DNA of 64,000 bases from Pseudanabaena sp. Salubria-1 (GTDB lineage Bacteria; Cyanobacteriota; Cyanobacteriia; Pseudanabaenales; Pseudanabaenaceae): assembly GCA_023336205.1 (NCBI GenBank), contig JALQCR010000021.1:51056-115055 (forward strand), in the 5' to 3' direction. The notes under the pieces were generated by a model. That model worked only from the letters and a program-made list of their open reading frames with translations. It was not told the origin of the DNA and did no database searches. Below, piece by piece: positions 34,997 to 44,083 of the stretch. Made by a program: the position numbers and the translations under genes. Each line of letters begins with the position of its first letter. Position 1 is the stretch's first letter.

Positions 34997-35719
34997 ATGA
35001 CAACGGAACCAAATCCATCTCCAGATCCCAACTTTAATGAGGAGTTTTCTTCTGAAGAAGAACCTCTTTTAATTACCGATGAAATGTTAACCGATCATCC
35101 CGAAAGAGGCAGAGCTGACTTTGAAAGTGGAATGTCTAGCTTTCCACCGTTAACTCTAATATTAATTGCCTCAAATATTGCAGTATTTGTGTGGCAAATT
35201 AATACTGGTTCACTATTGAGTAAGGATGCAATCATTGCATCTGGAGCATTAGAAAGATCGCATCTATTCCGAGGCGAATTGTGGCGACTATTCAGCCCAA
35301 TGTTTCTACATGGAAGTTTAGACCATTTGATTGGCAACTGTTTTGCTCTGTACGTAATGGGAATCGCCTGCGAACATGCGCTTAGATTCAAACAGTTTGG
35401 AATTGTCTACTTTTTTAGTGGCTTTTGTGGTTCTTTACTTAGTGTTATGGTGCAGCCAGGTCCATCTGTGGGTGCATCTGGAGCAATCTTTGGACTAATG
35501 GCTTTCATCGTTGTATTCCTGTATAAGTACCAAAAATCTTTTTTTATTAGAGATCGTCGTATTGGTTTTGTTATAGCAGCTTGGGGACTTTTGACAATTG
35601 TGTTTGGGTTTCTCTCCCCATATATTGATAATTTTGCTCACATTGGCGGAGCAATCGGTGGGGCAATTGCTATTCTATTCCAAAAACCTTTTCTGTTAAC
35701 TAAAGTACATCGCTCTTAA
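34997..35719 (+). CDS. Rhomboid-family intramembrane serine protease
   Basis: 240 residues. After an acidic cytoplasmic N-terminus of about 50 residues come six membrane helices. The catalytic Ser161 is in PSVGASGAIFGLM, the catalytic His215 in DNFAHIGGAIGG, and HGSLDHLIGNCFALY supplies the oxyanion HxxxN segment. Rhomboids cut single-pass membrane proteins within the bilayer. The close upstream zinc-ribbon membrane gene could be a partner or target. That is inference from the 20-bp spacing. Confidence 0.93.
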   Translation: MTTEPNPSPDPNFNEEFSSEEEPLLITDEMLTDHPERGRADFESGMSSFPPLTLILIASNIAVFVWQINTGSLLSKDAIIASGALERSHLFRGELWRLFSPMFLHGSLDHLIGNCFALYVMGIACEHALRFKQFGIVYFFSGFCGSLLSVMVQPGPSVGASGAIFGLMAFIVVFLYKYQKSFFIRDRRIGFVIAAWGLLTIVFGFLSPYIDNFAHIGGAIGGAIAILFQKPFLLTKVHRS

Positions 35720-35740
35720 AAAATTTGGTCTATTTATACC

Positions 35741-35773
35741 AAAACACAAAATGGCGTAGCCATTTTGTGTTTT
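35741..35773. terminator. Perfect hairpin, loop GTA, after rhomboid
   Basis: 15-bp arms AAAACACAAAATGGC around GTA, followed by a second small hairpin AAACCCTTATAGGGTTT. Lies between convergent rhomboid and ilvA genes. Confidence 0.8.
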
Positions 35774-35854
35774 TAAAACCCTTATAGGGTTTGGTTTTTA
35801 ATTCGATGATCGCGATCGCGCTTTTCTTTGAAGGTATAAAAAAGCCCAAAAAAC

Positions 35855-37366
35855 TCAACCTAAAAACAACTTATAGACTGGATTTTGGCTCTCATCCCAA
35901 TAGCGATAGCCGAGAGTATCGAGAAAAGCTTGCCACTCTTCCATCTCTAACGGAGGTACTTGCACACCGACAACAATCCTTCCATAATCCGCGCCATTAT
36001 TACGATAATGGAACAAACTAATATTCCAATTGGGACTCATCGAACTAACAAACTTCATCAACGCACCTGGACGCTCAGGAAACTCAAAACGATAGAGAAG
36101 CTCATTATGAGCAAGCGGCGAACGCCCTCCGACCATATGTCGTAGATGTAACTTCGTGAGTTCATCATCGGTAATCTCGATCGCAGTGAATCCATTCTCA
36201 GCAAAAGTGGTTGCGAGATTTGCCGCATCTGCGCGATTGACAATCTGCACACCGACAAAAATATGAGCTATTTCTTGATCGGCAATCCGATAACTAAACT
36301 CAGTTAGGTTTCGCCGCCCCATTAGTTCGCAAAACTTCCGCAAACTGCCAGCATGTTCAGGAATCGTCACCGCAAAAATCGCCTCGCGATGTTCGCCTAG
36401 TTCCGCACGCTCGGCAACAAATCGCAAGCGATCGAAGTTCATATTCGCACCACAGGCGATCGCAACTAGAGTCTGTCCTGTAATACCTTCACGTTCGACA
36501 TATGCCTTGGCTCCTGCGATCGCCAAAGCTCCAGCAGGTTCTAAAATCGAGCGCGTATCTTCAAAAACATCCTTAATAGCTGCACAAGTATTATCAGTAT
36601 CGACCAGCAAAATCTCATCAACATATTGCTGGCAAAGGCGAAAAGTCTCTTGCCCAACTTCGCGCACCGCTACACCATCGGCAAATAGACCAACTTGATC
36701 GAGGCGCACGCGATGTCCAGCCTGTAGCGATCGGGACATCGCGTCGGAGTCAACTGGTTCTACGCCAATAATTTTAATTTCAGGTCGTAATCGTTTTACA
36801 TAGGCTGCTATGCCAGAGATAAGTCCACCACCACCGATCGCTATAAAAATTGCATGGATTGGTTTCTGATATTGGCGCAAAATCTCCATGCCAATTGTTC
36901 CCTGACCTGCAATCACATCAGGATCATCAAAGGGATGGATAAAGGTGAGATTCTTCTCTGCTTCCAATTGCCTCGCATGGGCATAGGCATCATCATAGGT
37001 ATCGCCATGCAAGACCACTTCACCACCACGCATTTTCACAGCGTTCACTTTCACCAGTGGCGTAGTCACAGGCATGACAATAATTGCTTTTGTCCCTAAC
37101 TCGCGAGCACTGAGGGCAACTCCCTGAGCATGGTTTCCCGCCGATGCGGCAATCACACCATGAGCAAGCAATTCAGGAGATAATTGCGCCATTTTGTTAT
37201 AAGCACCACGCAATTTAAAAGAGAAGACTGATTGCATATCTTCTCTTTTTAACAGCAACCGATTATTCAATCGCGCCGATAGATTAGGGGCAAATTCTAA
37301 TGGTGTTTCTTGCGCGACATCGTACACGCGAGCTTTCAGGATACGTTCTAAATAGTCAGTCTGCAC
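35855..37366 (-). CDS. ilvA: Threonine ammonia-lyase, biosynthetic
   Basis: 503 residues. It is PLP-dependent and deaminates threonine to 2-oxobutanoate, the first step of isoleucine synthesis. The PLP lysine is Lys51 in SVFSFKLRGAYNKM, and the phosphate-binding loop is in AIGGGGLISGIAAY. From about residue 325 two ACT-like regulatory domains follow (AIFAVTIPEHAGSLRKFCEL and YRFEFPERPGALMKFVSSMS), so feedback control by isoleucine is expected. Full length for the biosynthetic form. A hairpin at 35741 follows. Confidence 0.95.
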   Translation of the reverse strand: MQTDYLERILKARVYDVAQETPLEFAPNLSARLNNRLLLKREDMQSVFSFKLRGAYNKMAQLSPELLAHGVIAASAGNHAQGVALSARELGTKAIIVMPVTTPLVKVNAVKMRGGEVVLHGDTYDDAYAHARQLEAEKNLTFIHPFDDPDVIAGQGTIGMEILRQYQKPIHAIFIAIGGGGLISGIAAYVKRLRPEIKIIGVEPVDSDAMSRSLQAGHRVRLDQVGLFADGVAVREVGQETFRLCQQYVDEILLVDTDNTCAAIKDVFEDTRSILEPAGALAIAGAKAYVEREGITGQTLVAIACGANMNFDRLRFVAERAELGEHREAIFAVTIPEHAGSLRKFCELMGRRNLTEFSYRIADQEIAHIFVGVQIVNRADAANLATTFAENGFTAIEITDDELTKLHLRHMVGGRSPLAHNELLYRFEFPERPGALMKFVSSMSPNWNISLFHYRNNGADYGRIVVGVQVPPLEMEEWQAFLDTLGYRYWDESQNPVYKLFLG

Positions 37367-37490
37367 AACGCTATCAACTTAATTATTAATTTTTATAGGT
37401 TGCTTCGCTATGAGAGACTGCAAGCTATAAAAATTGGTTTAGTGAGCTATAATTCTACTCTTTTTCTCGTATCTTTAATCAGAAACTTAT

Positions 37491-37535
37491 CCAAAAAAGC
37501 AAAGCGTCTGTTTAGTGGGCGCTTTGCTTTTTTGG
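37491..37535. terminator. Terminator after hemC
   Basis: CCAAAAAAGCAAAGCG and its complement around 13 nt, ending in a T run when read from hemC. Confidence 0.8.
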
Positions 37536-37551
37536 AGTAAGGGACTCATCC

Positions 37552-38502
37552 TCAAGAACGAACTTCTGCAAAAATCTTGTTAAGAATATCTTGAGCGCCC
37601 TTATCCTTGAGTTGATGGGCTAATTCTAGACCGATCGCATCAGGTTTGGTTAAGTCCCCAGTGACTTCTCCTTTGATAAGAGTTTTACCATCAAGGCTAG
37701 CAACAATTCCTTTTAATGTGAGCTGGTCAGCATTAATGGAAGTATTCACCCCAATGGGAACTTGGCAACCACCTTCAAGTTCGCGCAAGAATGAACGCTC
37801 TGCGAGGCAGCGTTGAGTGGTGGGATAGTGGCTGATTGGCGCAAATAAAGCAAGGATCTCTGGATCTTCAGCACGACATTCGATACCTAAAGCCCCTTGT
37901 CCGACGGCATGGAGTGAAATCTCTGCATCGATAATCTCGTGAACGCGATCGCCCATTCCTAAGCGCTGTAAGCCTGCGGCTGCAAGAATTAGCGCATCAT
38001 ATTCACCAGAATCTAGCTTTTGTAGACGAGTATTGAGATTCCCGCGTACATCCTTAAAGGTAAGGTGAGGATAGTAATGGCGCAACTGAGCTAAGCGACG
38101 CAGTGAAGATGTACCAACGACAGTACCTGATGGCAAAGTTTCGAGGGTTTTGTCCTTAAGCTTTTCATGAACAACCAACGCATCAGCAGGATTTTCGCGC
38201 TCAGTTACAGCACCAAGCATTAGCCCTTCAGGCAAATTTGTGGGTAGATCTTTGAGGCTATGCACTGCTAAATCTGAATGTTTAGTGAGCATTGAGACTT
38301 CTAATTCTTTGGTAAATAAGCCCTTGTCGCCGATTTTAGCAAGAGGAACATCAAGAATCTTGTCACCCTGTGTGCTCATGGTGACGACATCAAACTGGAG
38401 ATTAGGATGTGCTTTGCTTAGTTCAGCCTGTATCCAATGGGTTTGTACCAGTGCTAGCTGACTTTTGCGAGAACTAATGCGAACTGTTGAGGATGCGACC
38501 AT
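37552..38502 (-). CDS. hemC: Hydroxymethylbilane synthase
   Basis: 316 residues. The enzyme polymerises four porphobilinogens into hydroxymethylbilane, a common step to chlorophyll, heme and cobalamin. Conserved blocks: RISSRKSQLALVQTHWIQAE, GDKGLFTKELEVSMLTKHSD, HSLKDLPTNLPEGL, SLRRLAQLRHYYP and DVRGNLNTRLQKLD. The dipyrromethane cofactor cysteine is in FLRELEGGCQVPIGVN. Its product feeds both ChlM (50793) and CobN (13923) pathways. Confidence 0.96.
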   Translation of the reverse strand: MVASSTVRISSRKSQLALVQTHWIQAELSKAHPNLQFDVVTMSTQGDKILDVPLAKIGDKGLFTKELEVSMLTKHSDLAVHSLKDLPTNLPEGLMLGAVTERENPADALVVHEKLKDKTLETLPSGTVVGTSSLRRLAQLRHYYPHLTFKDVRGNLNTRLQKLDSGEYDALILAAAGLQRLGMGDRVHEIIDAEISLHAVGQGALGIECRAEDPEILALFAPISHYPTTQRCLAERSFLRELEGGCQVPIGVNTSINADQLTLKGIVASLDGKTLIKGEVTGDLTKPDAIGLELAHQLKDKGAQDILNKIFAEVRS

Positions 38503-38698
38503 AGGACAAACTAAATAATATGAAAAACAATGAAAAACAACAGAGTTTAAAGATGAGTAGGGCGGCGTGTTGCGCTAACCAAACTTAATTAAAAGCACTA
38601 TTTTCTATTCAAACAGGTTTTGCAGCTATTTCTATGCGATCGCCTAAATATAAAATGTAAAGAATTCTTACAGGTCAAAGCTCAGCTAGATCTAGTGG

Positions 38699-38750
38699 CT
38701 TGTAATTAAAATTCGCTAATATAACTTGTAATTAAAATTCGCTAGTATAA
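38699..38750. repeat. 26-bp tandem duplication
   Basis: Two adjacent 26-bp units (38699-38724, 38725-38750) starting CTTGTAATTAAAATTCGCTA, differing at one base. They end 4 bp before the start of the truncated Rpn-like gene, so they alter its promoter and leader. Confidence 0.85.
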
Positions 38751-38754
38751 CTTG

Positions 38755-39300
38755 ATGCGAACTGACACAATATTTTTTCAGCTATTTCAAACCTTTGATA
38801 GTTTGCTGTTTGAATTGGTGGGATTACCGCCAGAAACAGCAGCAGGATATCGCTAGTTAGCTGCTCGAGTGGGGCAAGGCGATCGTGAGAGGAAGATAGA
38901 ATTTATTGAGACAGTTTTGCTTTACAAGTTTCCGCAAATGAGTCGAGAGGAGGTTGAAGCGATGTTTACATTAGGTGATCTCAAGAAAACAAGGGTTTAT
39001 CGGGATGCGCTCCAAGAAGGTCAGCGACTCGGTGAGCAGTGTGGTGAGCAACGTGGTGAGCAGCGTGGCAAGCTTGAGGGTGAAAAGATCGGGGCGCAGC
39101 GCGGTCAAGTTTTGGGACTAAAGCAGGGGCTAAGGCAGTTTGCGGTAAAGTTGCTGACGAGGAAGTTTGGTAAGGTGACGCTGAAGATGGTTAAGCGGTT
39201 GGATAAGTTGTCAGCGGAGCAGTTGGAGGAGTTGGCGGAGGCGGTGTTAGATTTTGAGAAGGTGGCGGATTTGGAGGCATGGTTGTCAAGTAAAAAGTAA
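38755..39300 (+). pseudogene. Truncated Rpn/DUF4351-like nuclease gene
   Basis: The start reads MRTDTIFFQLFQTFDSLLFE and PPETAAGYR, then TAG at 38854. The same frame continues LAARVGQGDRERKIEFIETV and LYKFPQMSREEVEAMF with an EQ/RG-rich linker and the C-terminal LLTRKFGKVTLKMVKRLDKL. This is the layout of Rpn-like (PD-(D/E)xK transposase-related) proteins with a C-terminal DUF4351. The nuclease core that should lie in between, around 150 residues, is missing. The C-terminal part has its own ORF from a GTG at 38869. Confidence 0.75.
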
Positions 39301-39310
39301 AAAATTTTTA

Positions 39311-39379
39311 GGAGTCAAGCATTTGCGCCACAATTTTTAAACTCTTCACAGAAATCTCTGTACGCAAATGCTTGACCCT
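39311..39379. repeat. MITE-like repeat, copy 1
   Basis: GTCAAGCATTTGCG and CGCAAATGCTTGAC form 14-bp inverted ends around a CACAATTTTTAAACTC interior. A related copy lies at 40278-40346, on the other side of the TA module. Confidence 0.8.
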
Positions 39380-39420
39380 CTTGGAGGTTTGTAGGTTATC
39401 TTTGACTGCGGGAGGTTTGG

Positions 39421-39480
39421 ACGCAGCATTACCGTTTGGCGATTGGGGTGATATGCGTAAACAGTTGCGGTAATGCTGCG
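39421..39480. repeat. Inverted repeat with GCAGCATTACCG ends
   Basis: CGCAGCATTACCG and CGGTAATGCTGCG at the two ends, about 33 nt apart, upstream of the antitoxin gene. It resembles intergenic repeats common in cyanobacteria. Confidence 0.7.
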
Positions 39481-39579
39481 CCCCTACGAGAGTTTGTGGT
39501 TTCTTGCAGAGATAGATCGACTGTAAAAGAAATGATATAATGCTGACATAGAATCAGCCCTATCAAATCCTCAGAAAAA

Positions 39580-39831
39580 ATGGTTGTTTTACAGCTTGAT
39601 GATGAGCAAGTAATAGAACTCGTAAATCAGCTTTCTAATGAGAAGCAATTGCGGTTATATCAGGTATTGATTAAAAAACGGTGTGATCGCTGGAGGGAGT
39701 TATCTAATATTGGTCAGACTGGGGCAAGGCGGGCAGCTAGCGATCGGGGATTGGATTGGGATTTGTTAACTGAAGATGAGCGAGAGGACTTTGTAAATGA
39801 TTTAGTTCATGAGGATAGGGTGTGCGCTTAG
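39580..39831 (+). CDS. Antitoxin paired with a broken PIN toxin
   Basis: 83 residues: MVVLQLDDEQVIELVNQLSN, then LRLYQVLIKKRCDRWRELSN and acidic DEREDFVNDLVHEDR. It has the size and position of the antitoxin placed before COG1569-type PIN toxins in cyanobacteria. It overlaps the toxin start (GTG 39822) by 10 nt. Since the toxin is frameshifted, the pair is likely no longer a working system. Confidence 0.75.
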   Translation: MVVLQLDDEQVIELVNQLSNEKQLRLYQVLIKKRCDRWRELSNIGQTGARRAASDRGLDWDLLTEDEREDFVNDLVHEDRVCA

Positions 39832-40242
39832 TCGTAGTTTTTGACACGAATATTTTGATATCGGCGCTTCTTTACTATGGGTAGTAAACCTGATTTATGT
39901 ATTAATCTTGCGAGGAATGGAGAGATTGAATCTGTCACTTGCGCGGAGATTCTCAGCGAATTCCAGCAAAAGCTAATTCAAAAATTTCATTATCCTGTTG
40001 CAGATGCTCAAGATGTGATTGATGAGATAGTAGGGTTTTCTCGGATAGTGGTTATTGCTAATACGTTACAAGTTGTTGAAGCCGATCCGAAGGATGACAT
40101 GATTGTGGAATGTGGTGTAGTTGGCAAGGCTAGTCATATTATTACGGGTGATAAGAAGCATTTACTCCCGATGAGGCGATATCAAAATATTGATATTGTT
40201 ACGGCAACAGATTTTTTGACCATGTTTTCTGTGAATCAGTAA
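39822..40242 (+). pseudogene. PIN-domain toxin with a 1-nt frameshift
   Basis: GTG 39822 reads MRLVVVFDTNILISALLYYG and then meets TAG. A 1-nt shift in the TATGGGTAGT stretch near 39876-39880 joins it to SKPDLCINLARNGEIESVT and on to LQVVEADPKDDMIVECGVVG and HIITGDKKHLLP, ending at 40242. Both halves match PIN proteins of the COG1569 type. The downstream half alone lacks the first catalytic Asp. Removing one G restores the frame. Confidence 0.82.
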
Positions 40243-40277
40243 GTTTAATAATCACCAACAGCACCAATAACTTGTAG

Positions 40278-40346
40278 GGGTTAAGCATTTGCGCCACAAT
40301 ATTCAAACTCCTCACAAAAAATCTCGATCCGCAAATGCTTAACCCT
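40278..40346. repeat. MITE-like repeat, copy 2
   Basis: Ends GGTTAAGCATTTGCG and CGCAAATGCTTAACC. The outer base pairs have changed on both arms relative to the copy at 39311 (GTCAAG to GTTAAG, with matching CTTGAC to CTTAAC), so pairing is kept. Confidence 0.8.
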
Positions 40347-40453
40347 CTTTGCTCCCATCGATCGCTTGTCTCTGCGTTGTGGGGTTTGGGCGATCGCCTT
40401 ACCATTTGGCGATCGCGGTATAGCAGGTCTAAATCATTTACAAGAAAAATGGG

Positions 40454-40504
40454 GCTTCGACTTCGCTCAGCCAACGATATACGCTGGCTGAGCAAAGTCG
40501 AAGC
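40454..40504. repeat. Inverted repeat with GCTTCGACTTCGCTCAGCC ends
   Basis: GCTTCGACTTCGCTCAGCC and GGCTGAGCAAAGTCGAAGC flank a 13-nt loop with one mismatch. A type often seen between cyanobacterial genes. Lies before the first TPR-CHAT gene. Confidence 0.75.
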
Positions 40505-42825
40505 TTCTCACAACTCATTGCAAGAAAATTTAGTGATATATTTATTGACTGTGAGGATCGTAGGGTTTGGGATGTAATCGCGCCCGAAAGCCCAAAAACT
40601 CCCTCACTTTTTCCTTTTGCCTTTCTACTTTTTCCTTGAGGATCGGTTATGGCTTCGCGGTTTTATGCGTTCATGCTTGTGGCTTTGACTGGGGTTTTGG
40701 GCATGGTGTCGCCGCCTGATTTGGCTTTGATGGTGGCTCAGGCGCAGACAACTCAAGATCGTAAAATCGAAGCAGATCGGTTGTTTAATCAGGGAATTCA
40801 GCAATTTCAAATTAGCCAGTTTGAAGTTGCATTGCAGTCATGGCAGCAAGCACTAACAATCTATCGCGAAATCAAAGACCGTCTTGGTGAAGGACAGTCG
40901 CTCGGAAGTCTGGGAATCGCTTACTTTTCCCTCGGTCAATATGACAAAGCGATCGAGTCCCAATTGCAAGCTTTAGCGATCTTACAGGAAATTAAAGACC
41001 GTCGCGGTGAGGTATCAGTACTGGGAAATCTGGGACTTGCTTACTCTGCCCTCGATAAATACGATAAAGCGATCAAGTTCCAAAAGCAAAGATTAGTGAT
41101 CGCGCGGGAAATCAAAGACCGTCGCAGTGAGGGGCAGTCGCTGGGAAGTCTGGGAATCGCTTACTTTTCCCTCGGTCAATATGACAAAGCGATCGAGTTC
41201 CAAAAGCAAAGATTAGTGATCGCGCGGGAAATTAAAGACCGTCGCGGTGAGGGAAATGCGCTGGGAAATCTGGGACTCGCTTACGATTCCCTCGGCAAAT
41301 ATGACAAAGCGATCGATTTTCAATTGCAAGCTTTAGCGATCTTACTGGAAATTAAAGACCGTCGCGGTGAGGGAAATGCGCTCGGGAATCTGGGACTCGC
41401 TTACTCTGCCCTCGGTAAATATGACAAAGCGATCGAGTTCCAAAAGCAAAGATTAGCGATCACGCGGGAAATTAAAGACCGTCGCGGTGAGGGAAATGCG
41501 CTGGGAAATCTTGGAAATGCTTACGATTCCCTCGGCAAATATGACAAAGCGATCGAGTTCCATCTGCAAGCTTTAGCAATCTTACGGGAAATCAAAGATC
41601 GTAATGGTGAAGGATCGGTGCTGGGAAATCTTGGAAATGCTTACGATTCCCTCGGCAAATATGACAAAGCGATCAATTACCATCTGCAAAGCTTAGCGAT
41701 CGCGCGGGAAATCAAAGACCGTCTCGGTGAAGGAAAGGCGCTGGGAAATCTAGCCGCTACCTACGAAAAACTAAATCGCGATCACGAAGCGATGATTTAG
41801 TTTCAGCAGGCATTGACCATTGCTAGAGAGATCGGCAATAGAGATAGCGAAGGTATAGCTCTTGCAAATCTAGGAATTGTATTATCCAAAGCCAAACGCC
41901 CCGAACTAGCAATTCTCTTTTACAAACAATCGATCAATGTCAGCGAAGCGATCCGCAAAGACATCAAAAAACTTGACAAAGAACTCCAACAATCCTATTT
42001 AGCCACCGTCGAAAATACCTATCGCGATCTCGCCGATCGCCTCCTCCAACAAAACCGCATTATGGAAGCCCTGCAAGTCCTCGACCTCCTCAAAGTCCAA
42101 GAACTCGAAGACTACCTCAAAACCATCAAAGGCAGCGACAGATCCGCACAGGGAGTCAGACTATTAGCACCAGAAAAAGCTCTTAGCGATAAGCTGTTAG
42201 CCGTTAGCCCAGACAATAGCCCAGACATCAACAATCAACTTGCCAATCAAATCCAACAACTTCCCAAAACCGAAATCAACAAAGTTCCCGACTATCTCAA
42301 CCAAATCCCAAGAGGAACCGTATTACTCTATCCATTCATCTTAGGCGATCGCCTCGAAATCATCCTCTTTGCCCCCAACAACCTCCCCATCCGCCGCACC
42401 ACCAAAATCTCCAAAGACCAACTAGAAACCTTAATTAGTGATTTTAGGGCTGGACTCCTTGATGCTGGTTCCGAAGATTTTAGAGAGCCATCAATCCAAC
42501 TCTATAACCTCCTGATTAAACCCATCGAAGCCGAACTCGTTCAATTCCAAGCGAAAACCATCCTCTATGCACCCGATGGACAACTCCGCTACATCCCCAT
42601 CACCGCACTCTATGACGGAAAACAATGGCTAGCGGAGAAATACCAGATTAGCAACCTCATTGCCTATACCCTCTCCGACTTTACACCCCAACCCAAAAAC
42701 GCACCCAACATCCTCGCAGGAGCCTTTGGCGGTAAAGCAGGCGATCGTAAGTTTGGACAAACAGCCTTACCCGCAACCGTCAGAGAAGTCCAAGCGATCG
42801 CCAACTCATTCCAACACTCAGTCAC

Positions 42826-44083
42826 CTGAGATCTTGCACCATTCCTGAAAGAGTTAAGTAGGAATGGGTTTGAGAATAATTTCAAACCCATGACGAGCAG
42901 CAATATCGGCACTAATTTGGAGATACCTAAGAAGTTTCAACCAAAGGACAGAAGGAAATAAAACGGAAAGTGTCAAATCACAGGTAGCTTTCCAGTCCAA
43001 GACAGGAGGACTCGACCATTGATCAATCCAATGGGCCAAAAGATAAGCAAGCAGAGAGAGGATAAGCCAACGATAAACACCAAGTTTTGTAGATTGCCCA
43101 AAACAATGCAAACCAAAGCGATGTTTGATGGTTTTGAAGAATCCCTCAATCGCCCAACGCTTACGACCTAACATCACCAGATAAGCACCAGAATAAGGAT
43201 GAGAAGAGACAACAAAGCGTAACTCCCGTTTACTATCAGCTCTTTTGAGCCAAAACCAAGAGATCGTCAAAGGCTGAGTTAGCCCTTCTAGCAAAATTTG
43301 TTGTCCACGTTTGCCATGACGATAAAGTTGTTTGACTGTACGGCCATCTTGAAGTTTACGATTGTTGCGTACACCGACAACGATGCGCCAAGTCTTGGCG
43401 CGGACAGTATTGAAAAACTTCACCGTACTAAACTCAGTATCAGCAAGGACAATCACAGTCTTGCCTTGGGTTAGTTGCTTGGGTACTGTCCCCAATAACT
43501 TACAAGCTAAGTCAGAGGGACTGGGGTATCCTTTGCCGCGCCATACTCTAAAACTCCATGGTACGCGCCACTCTCCATAGACCAGATACAGTACAACCAG
43601 ATGTAGTCCTCGCTTTCCGTTTAGTATTCTCACCCATGGGTCTGGTTCGTTTTGGGTGGGATTGCTCAAATGTAAAAACTTGCCGCTTTTTTCTAGGGTA
43701 GTCAAGTCTATCAGTATCTTTAATGGCACTTGTTTCGATGGGCGATGCTTGGCGATTTGTCCCAAAATAGCCTGCCGTGTTGACCGAATTACTGCTCTCG
43801 TTGACCAGTTATAGTGATTGAGAAATCGGCTGAGTGCACTCGCTGATTTTATCTGTGTATGTTCTGGATAAGGATGCCTTTGTGCTTCGAGAAATAGTCC
43901 TAGTATTGCATTGAGACTTGCTGTTTGATACACACTTGGCATCAAACACAGAAGACTATACACTAGCCCTTGGGCGTGCTTAACGATGCTTTCCATGCTC
44001 GTTATTTAATTTACTACTACGCCCTTTTTTTCACATTTCTGCTCTTTCTGCAACCCCTTTTCTTGAATGGTGCAAGATCTCAG
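42826..44083 (-). mobile_element. IS4-superfamily insertion sequence, copy 2
   Basis: 1,258 bp, with the same 19-bp terminal repeats as the copy at 4364, and target duplication TCAC (42822-42825 and 44084-44087). It interrupts the CHAT domain of the first TPR-CHAT gene on the opposite strand. The two copies are direct repeats 38 kb apart. Confidence 0.93.
42854..43996 (-). CDS. DDE transposase of IS copy 2
   Basis: 380 residues, identical in sequence to the protein at 4392-5534, with the same DDE landmarks (LIDLTTLEKSGKF, IVLADTEFSTV, RWAIEGFFKTIKHRFGL). Intact. The identity points to a recent jump or copying within this genome. Confidence 0.93.
   Translation of the reverse strand: MESIVKHAQGLVYSLLCLMPSVYQTASLNAILGLFLEAQRHPYPEHTQIKSASALSRFLNHYNWSTRAVIRSTRQAILGQIAKHRPSKQVPLKILIDLTTLEKSGKFLHLSNPTQNEPDPWVRILNGKRGLHLVVLYLVYGEWRVPWSFRVWRGKGYPSPSDLACKLLGTVPKQLTQGKTVIVLADTEFSTVKFFNTVRAKTWRIVVGVRNNRKLQDGRTVKQLYRHGKRGQQILLEGLTQPLTISWFWLKRADSKRELRFVVSSHPYSGAYLVMLGRKRWAIEGFFKTIKHRFGLHCFGQSTKLGVYRWLILSLLAYLLAHWIDQWSSPPVLDWKATCDLTLSVLFPSVLWLKLLRYLQISADIAARHGFEIILKPIPT

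Noticed and set aside
40305..40320. AACTCCTCACA-like motif recalling the Yfr1 small RNA
   Set aside because: It is only a partial motif inside a MITE-like repeat and lacks the Yfr1 hairpins around it.
40870..41760. Regular 120-bp repeats that might be mistaken for a CRISPR-like or satellite array
   Set aside because: They are tandem TPR codons in frame within the TPR-CHAT gene, with no spacers.
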